DNA of 64,000 nt from Paenibacillus dendrobii (lineage in GTDB: Bacteria; Bacillota; Bacilli; Paenibacillales; Paenibacillaceae): positions 557,657 to 621,656 of the forward strand of contig NZ_WUBI01000003.1 in the NCBI RefSeq assembly GCF_009807035.1. Direction: 5' to 3'. Each line of letters starts with the position of its first letter. Within the stretch, counting starts at the first letter, position 1. Below the pieces are notes generated by a model, which was given only the letters and a program-made list of their open reading frames with translations, did not search any database and was not told the DNA's origin. The translations under genes were made by a program, and so were the position numbers. Positions 60,992 to 64,000 of this stretch are shown here, piece by piece.

Positions 60992-62796
60992 AAAGCTCAT
61001 TGTGGCTGCGCAAAATTTTTCATATGAGGCATCTCAACACGCAAATATTCGTCCTGATGATCCTGACGGTCACCATTCCGCTGCTGATCATCTCGGCCAT
61101 CATCTACTCCGCCTCTTTGCAAACGGTTAAATCGGAATACACCAGCAGCTCCGACCTGATCTTGAAAAATTTATCCTTTAATATCGACCAATACCTGCAG
61201 AGCATTGAAAAAGGGACGCTTTACGCGCATATGGACGGGCAGCTGCAGAATGCGCTGGAAAAATGGATCCATAATCCGGATGACGACCAGAAGCTCTCCT
61301 CCCAGTACGTCATCCAGCATTTTATAGGTACGTTAGAAATGACGATCAAAAACGTCGACAGCGTGCAGATTTACGCCGGGCATCAGCTTTTCTATTCTGC
61401 CAACTTCAACCGCGCGGACCTGCATTATGAAAATTTCGAACAGGAGGATTGGTACCTCAAAACGCTCGAAAAAAAGGGTGGCATTGTCATCTTCGGCACG
61501 CATACCCCCTTCCACAAGATCGATACCAAAGAAAAGGTGATCTCGATCGCGAGGGTCATTAACAAAACCGGCGGCAAGCAGCCGCTTGGCGTCATGCTGG
61601 TGGACATCCGGCTGGATTCCCTGCGCGAAATTCTGAGCCTGTCCGAGAATACGAAGCGGAATTTTGCCATTACGGACCCATCAGGAGCCATTATTTATGC
61701 ATCAAAAAACCCGGATTTTTCGAAGCCGATGCAAATCGACAGCCAAAAGTTCGAGCAGGTGCTGGGTCAGCAGACAGGCAGTTTTTACAGCTATTTCGAG
61801 GGCCATGATTCCTACTTCAACTTTGTCACCTCCCCTTATTCCGGCTGGAAGGTCATTCAATATACGAATGAGAAGGAAATGACCAAGGATTCCGCAATGC
61901 TCGGCCGGATCATTCTCTTCCTTGCTGTCGGCTCCATCGGTATGGCCATTCTTTTTCTGCTCATCATGCGGGCACGCGTAACGAAGCCGATTATTTTCCT
62001 GAAGCGCCAGGTGGAACGGGTCGGTATGGGCAATTTTGACGTGGACCTCGGAAGCAAACGGCAGGATGAATTCGGCGTGCTGTATCAGGGTCTGCGCAAA
62101 ATGGTCGAGGAGCTGCAAGATTATATTGAACGCTCTTCCAAAGCCAAGGTACAGCAAAAGGTTGCGAGGCTGGGCGCCCTAAAGAGCCAGATTAATCCGC
62201 ACTTTCTCGCCAATGCCCTGGAAACGGTGCAAATGAAGGCCATTTTGAACGACCAACGCGGAATCGGGGAGATGATCGGCACGCTGGGGCAGCTTTTCCG
62301 CATCCATACCAAGATGAGCAAGGATATCGTTTCGCTGGAACAGGAGCTGCAGCATATCCGGCTGTACATCAAGGTGCAGCAGATGCGTTTTGGAGAAAAA
62401 ATCCGGTATTCCGAGCAGCTGGCGCCTCATACCGAGTCCTTGCAGGTCGTCCATTTTTCCTTGCAGCCGCTGGTGGAGAACGCCATTATTCACGGCCTCG
62501 AAAAGAAACCCGGCCACGGACTGCTGGAAGTATGCGCCGAGCTGCATGAGCACCAACTGCTTATCACCGTCCGTGACAACGGAGCGGGGATGAATCCGGA
62601 GCAGCTTGCTGCTCTGCGGCAACGGCTTGCCGACCATACCGATGCGGTGAATGATGATAATCATATCGGGCTGGTGAACGTCCAAGAACGGATTCATCTC
62701 TATTTTGGCACGCAATACGGCATGGCCATGGACAGCAGTCCCGTCACTGGCACGACGATTACGATCCGTCTCCCGGCCGTTCGGACAGGCTCATAA
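60988..62796 (+). CDS. YesM-type sensor histidine kinase, TTG start
   Basis: A 602-residue membrane kinase. Helices near residues 20-42 (FVLMILTVTIPLLIISAIIY) and 305-325 enclose a Cache-type sensor domain. HAMP (ARVTKPIIFLKRQVERVGMGNF), the kinase histidine in SQINPHFLANALETVQM (asparagine-alanine where relatives have YNT) and ATPase motifs (LQPLVENAIIHGLE, VRDNGAGM, GLVNVQERIHLYFG) follow. The TTG at 60988 overlaps the regulator stop (TTGA) and has GGGG 8 bases upstream; the ATG at 61024 has no ribosome binding site. Confidence 0.88.
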   Translation: MKSSLWLRKIFHMRHLNTQIFVLMILTVTIPLLIISAIIYSASLQTVKSEYTSSSDLILKNLSFNIDQYLQSIEKGTLYAHMDGQLQNALEKWIHNPDDDQKLSSQYVIQHFIGTLEMTIKNVDSVQIYAGHQLFYSANFNRADLHYENFEQEDWYLKTLEKKGGIVIFGTHTPFHKIDTKEKVISIARVINKTGGKQPLGVMLVDIRLDSLREILSLSENTKRNFAITDPSGAIIYASKNPDFSKPMQIDSQKFEQVLGQQTGSFYSYFEGHDSYFNFVTSPYSGWKVIQYTNEKEMTKDSAMLGRIILFLAVGSIGMAILFLLIMRARVTKPIIFLKRQVERVGMGNFDVDLGSKRQDEFGVLYQGLRKMVEELQDYIERSSKAKVQQKVARLGALKSQINPHFLANALETVQMKAILNDQRGIGEMIGTLGQLFRIHTKMSKDIVSLEQELQHIRLYIKVQQMRFGEKIRYSEQLAPHTESLQVVHFSLQPLVENAIIHGLEKKPGHGLLEVCAELHEHQLLITVRDNGAGMNPEQLAALRQRLADHTDAVNDDNHIGLVNVQERIHLYFGTQYGMAMDSSPVTGTTITIRLPAVRTGS

Positions 62797-62913
62797 GGAG
62801 AACGTCCTTCAAAGGACCTCTACAATCAGTGAAATCAAACCCGGATAATATGTGTCATTTCGCATTCCCGTGAATAGGCTATATCATCACATTTGATCTG
62901 GAGGTTCTTTCAC

Positions 62914-63783
62914 ATGACGACTAGCTATCCCTACGGGCCTGGCTTCCAGCACATACATCCGGTTCCTTTTATGTATGATCCGTATCCTTATACATTCCGC
63001 AGTCCGTTTCCGCCATCCTTCTATTACTGGCCCTCACCGGAACGGGCCTATCCCTATATGGGATCTTATCCGGGATACGCGCCGTATCCGTCATATCCCG
63101 CCTACCCTTCTCCCTACCCCGGCATCTCCTATGCCGCACCGTACCAACCGCTGGATCCCAACCGGTTCGAGCCTACTCCCAAGGGGTTTCAAGTAAAGCT
63201 TCAACCTCAGCCGGAGAAGAAACCCGAAAATGTTCAACCCGAGAACTTGAAGGCAGAAAACCAACCGGGAGTGAAAATGAATACCGGCATTGAGGTCGGA
63301 GGCAAGCATGGTGCAGGTTTTCAAGCCACGACGCAGGTAGACAAACACGGTGTCAGCAATCAGGTCAGCAGCCATGTAGGTTCGGAAAACTACGGTTTGA
63401 ATGTGCAAGGTGAAGCGAACCTGAACAACACGGCCAAGGGCTTTCAATTCGAGACCGGCAGCCAAGTCGGCGGCAAATACGGCATTCAGGCTCATGTAGA
63501 GGGCCATGCCGGCTTACAGCAGGGAATTGGTCTGAACACAGAGGCCCAGGTCGGCGGCGAGCATGGGATTGGTGCTCACGTGAAGAGCCAGTTGGGCGGC
63601 GGTCAAGGTGCTGAATTCAGCACCGGCGCATCCATTGGCGGAGACCATGGTCTAGGTGCCCATGCCGGTGCCCAAATGGGTGGCGGTCAGGGTGTGAGCC
63701 TCAAGCTCGGCGGGAATGTCGGCAGCCATGACGGACAGGTGGGCATCAATCTGGGCGGCAAAGAGAAGAAGCAGGCTGAGTAG
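62914..63783 (+). CDS. Tyr/Pro-rich, glycine-repeat surface protein (spore-coat-like)
   Basis: A 289-residue protein. Residues 1-85 are extremely rich in Pro, Tyr and Ser (PYPSYPAYPSPYPGISYAAPY). A charged linker (about 100-125) follows. Residues about 128-285 consist of a 14-residue repeat of the form hydrophobic-G-G-x-H/Q-G-x-G-x-H-x-x-x-Q, for example VGGEHGIGAHVKSQ, LGGGQGAEFSTGAS, IGGDHGLGAHAGAQ, MGGGQGVSLKLGGN. The alternation suggests a regular beta roll. There is no signal peptide, so a mother-cell coat role would fit. GGAGGT is 8 bases before the ATG at 62914. No named family recognised. Confidence 0.7.
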   Translation: MTTSYPYGPGFQHIHPVPFMYDPYPYTFRSPFPPSFYYWPSPERAYPYMGSYPGYAPYPSYPAYPSPYPGISYAAPYQPLDPNRFEPTPKGFQVKLQPQPEKKPENVQPENLKAENQPGVKMNTGIEVGGKHGAGFQATTQVDKHGVSNQVSSHVGSENYGLNVQGEANLNNTAKGFQFETGSQVGGKYGIQAHVEGHAGLQQGIGLNTEAQVGGEHGIGAHVKSQLGGGQGAEFSTGASIGGDHGLGAHAGAQMGGGQGVSLKLGGNVGSHDGQVGINLGGKEKKQAE

Positions 63784-63837
63784 ACAGTCAGAAGCATCAC
63801 CGGGAAGCAGGCTCGATTCTCTCAAGAATGCAGCAAA

Positions 63838-63865
63838 AAAAGGTCATCTGTGAAGATGACCTTTT
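63838..63865. terminator. Bidirectional terminator
   Basis: A 12-bp stem AAAAGGTCATCT / AGATGACCTTTT with a GTGA loop has an A run before and T run after. It lies between the repeat-protein gene and the convergent gene at the right edge. Confidence 0.9.
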
Positions 63866-63918
63866 TGGTATTTCGAAGGGACCTTTGTTGTATGAATCCT
63901 GTCCAGATGATTCAGCGA

Positions 63919-64000
63919 TTAAGCATGCTGCAGCTGCTCTGTCTTAACCCCAGGCAGCGCCGCAATGCCTGCCGAATTCAGGAAGTTCCACGGCTTGTTG
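63919..64000 (-). CDS. C-terminal end of an unidentified gene
   Basis: Only the last 26 codons are in the window, ending NKPWNFLNSAGIAALPGVKTE and then QLQHA before TAA at 63919-63921. The frame is open to the edge and a terminator follows the stop at the right distance. The fragment is too short to name. Confidence 0.45.
   Translation of the reverse strand, partial: NKPWNFLNSAGIAALPGVKTEQLQHA

Noticed and set aside
62804..62817. GTCCTT / AAGGAC hairpin after the nan kinase gene
   Set aside because: Only six pairs with a two-base loop and no T run, so a terminator is not supported.
1..64000. CRISPR arrays, tRNA/rRNA genes, transposases, phage or integron features, riboswitches
   Set aside because: None could be recognised. 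The short repeats seen are intragenic duplications, operators or terminators.

Overview
The window looks like chromosome of a Paenibacillus-type Gram-positive spore former. The evidence is the strong GGAGG-like ribosome binding sites, three YesM/YesN-type sugar two-component systems, an S-layer (SLH) anchored chitinase, perfect matches to the Bacillus/Paenibacillus CcpA (cre) box, LplA/LplB/YtcP-type transporters, and small proline- or glycine-rich proteins of the spore-surface type. I see no rRNA, tRNA, CRISPR array, phage module or insertion sequence. Most of the DNA encodes sensing, import and breakdown of glycans.

Layout. 1-2198: a truncated GH4 alpha-galactosidase and its divergent AraC regulator. 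2235-5327: small hypothetical and membrane proteins, an AHSA1-type protein and a second AraC regulator. 5510-10300: an OmpR/kinase pair followed by a three-gene ABC exporter. 10510-12679: a soluble PAS kinase and an alkyltransferase-like DNA repair protein. 12837-19218: two secreted GH18 chitinases, one very large, SLH-anchored and with a duplicated catalytic module. 19867-35412: one long minus-strand glycan locus (binding protein, two permeases, YesM/YesN, PHP hydrolase, GH29, phosphodiesterase, DUF4838 protein, GH35, GH130). 35707-42361: a second YesM/YesN plus ABC sugar importer. 42540-44469: a threonine-aldolase-like enzyme and two small proteins. 44604-47946: a compact unit of a secreted repeat protein, a 53-residue membrane peptide missed by ordinary gene length cut-offs, and an OmpR/kinase pair, tied together by a 65-bp promoter element present twice. 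48251-52776: a ChbG-type deacetylase with a GPH transporter, an LrgAB pair, and a CE7 acetyl esterase. 52942-62796: a sialic-acid (nan) operon with its own ABC importer and a divergent YesN/YesM pair. 62914-64000: a glycine-rich 14-residue-repeat protein and the tail of a further gene.

How the genes work together. The 19867-35412 enzymes lack signal peptides, so they should act in the cytoplasm on oligosaccharides imported by the LplA-type system. Together with the nan operon, the window can handle fucose, beta-galactose, beta-mannosyl-GlcNAc and sialic acid, which is the sugar set of complex N-glycans. This target is my inference; no sialidase or secreted endo-glycosidase specific for N-glycans is visible here. 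Catabolite control is visible as cre boxes at 19441 and 42451, and possible response-regulator operators are visible as direct repeats next to weak -35 boxes at 35492-35521 and, less clearly, at 38957-38987.

The most interesting candidate for an undescribed system is 44604-47946. Start codons were moved from the longest open frame wherever a good ribosome binding site and family length favoured an internal start; three genes appear to start with TTG and one with GTG.
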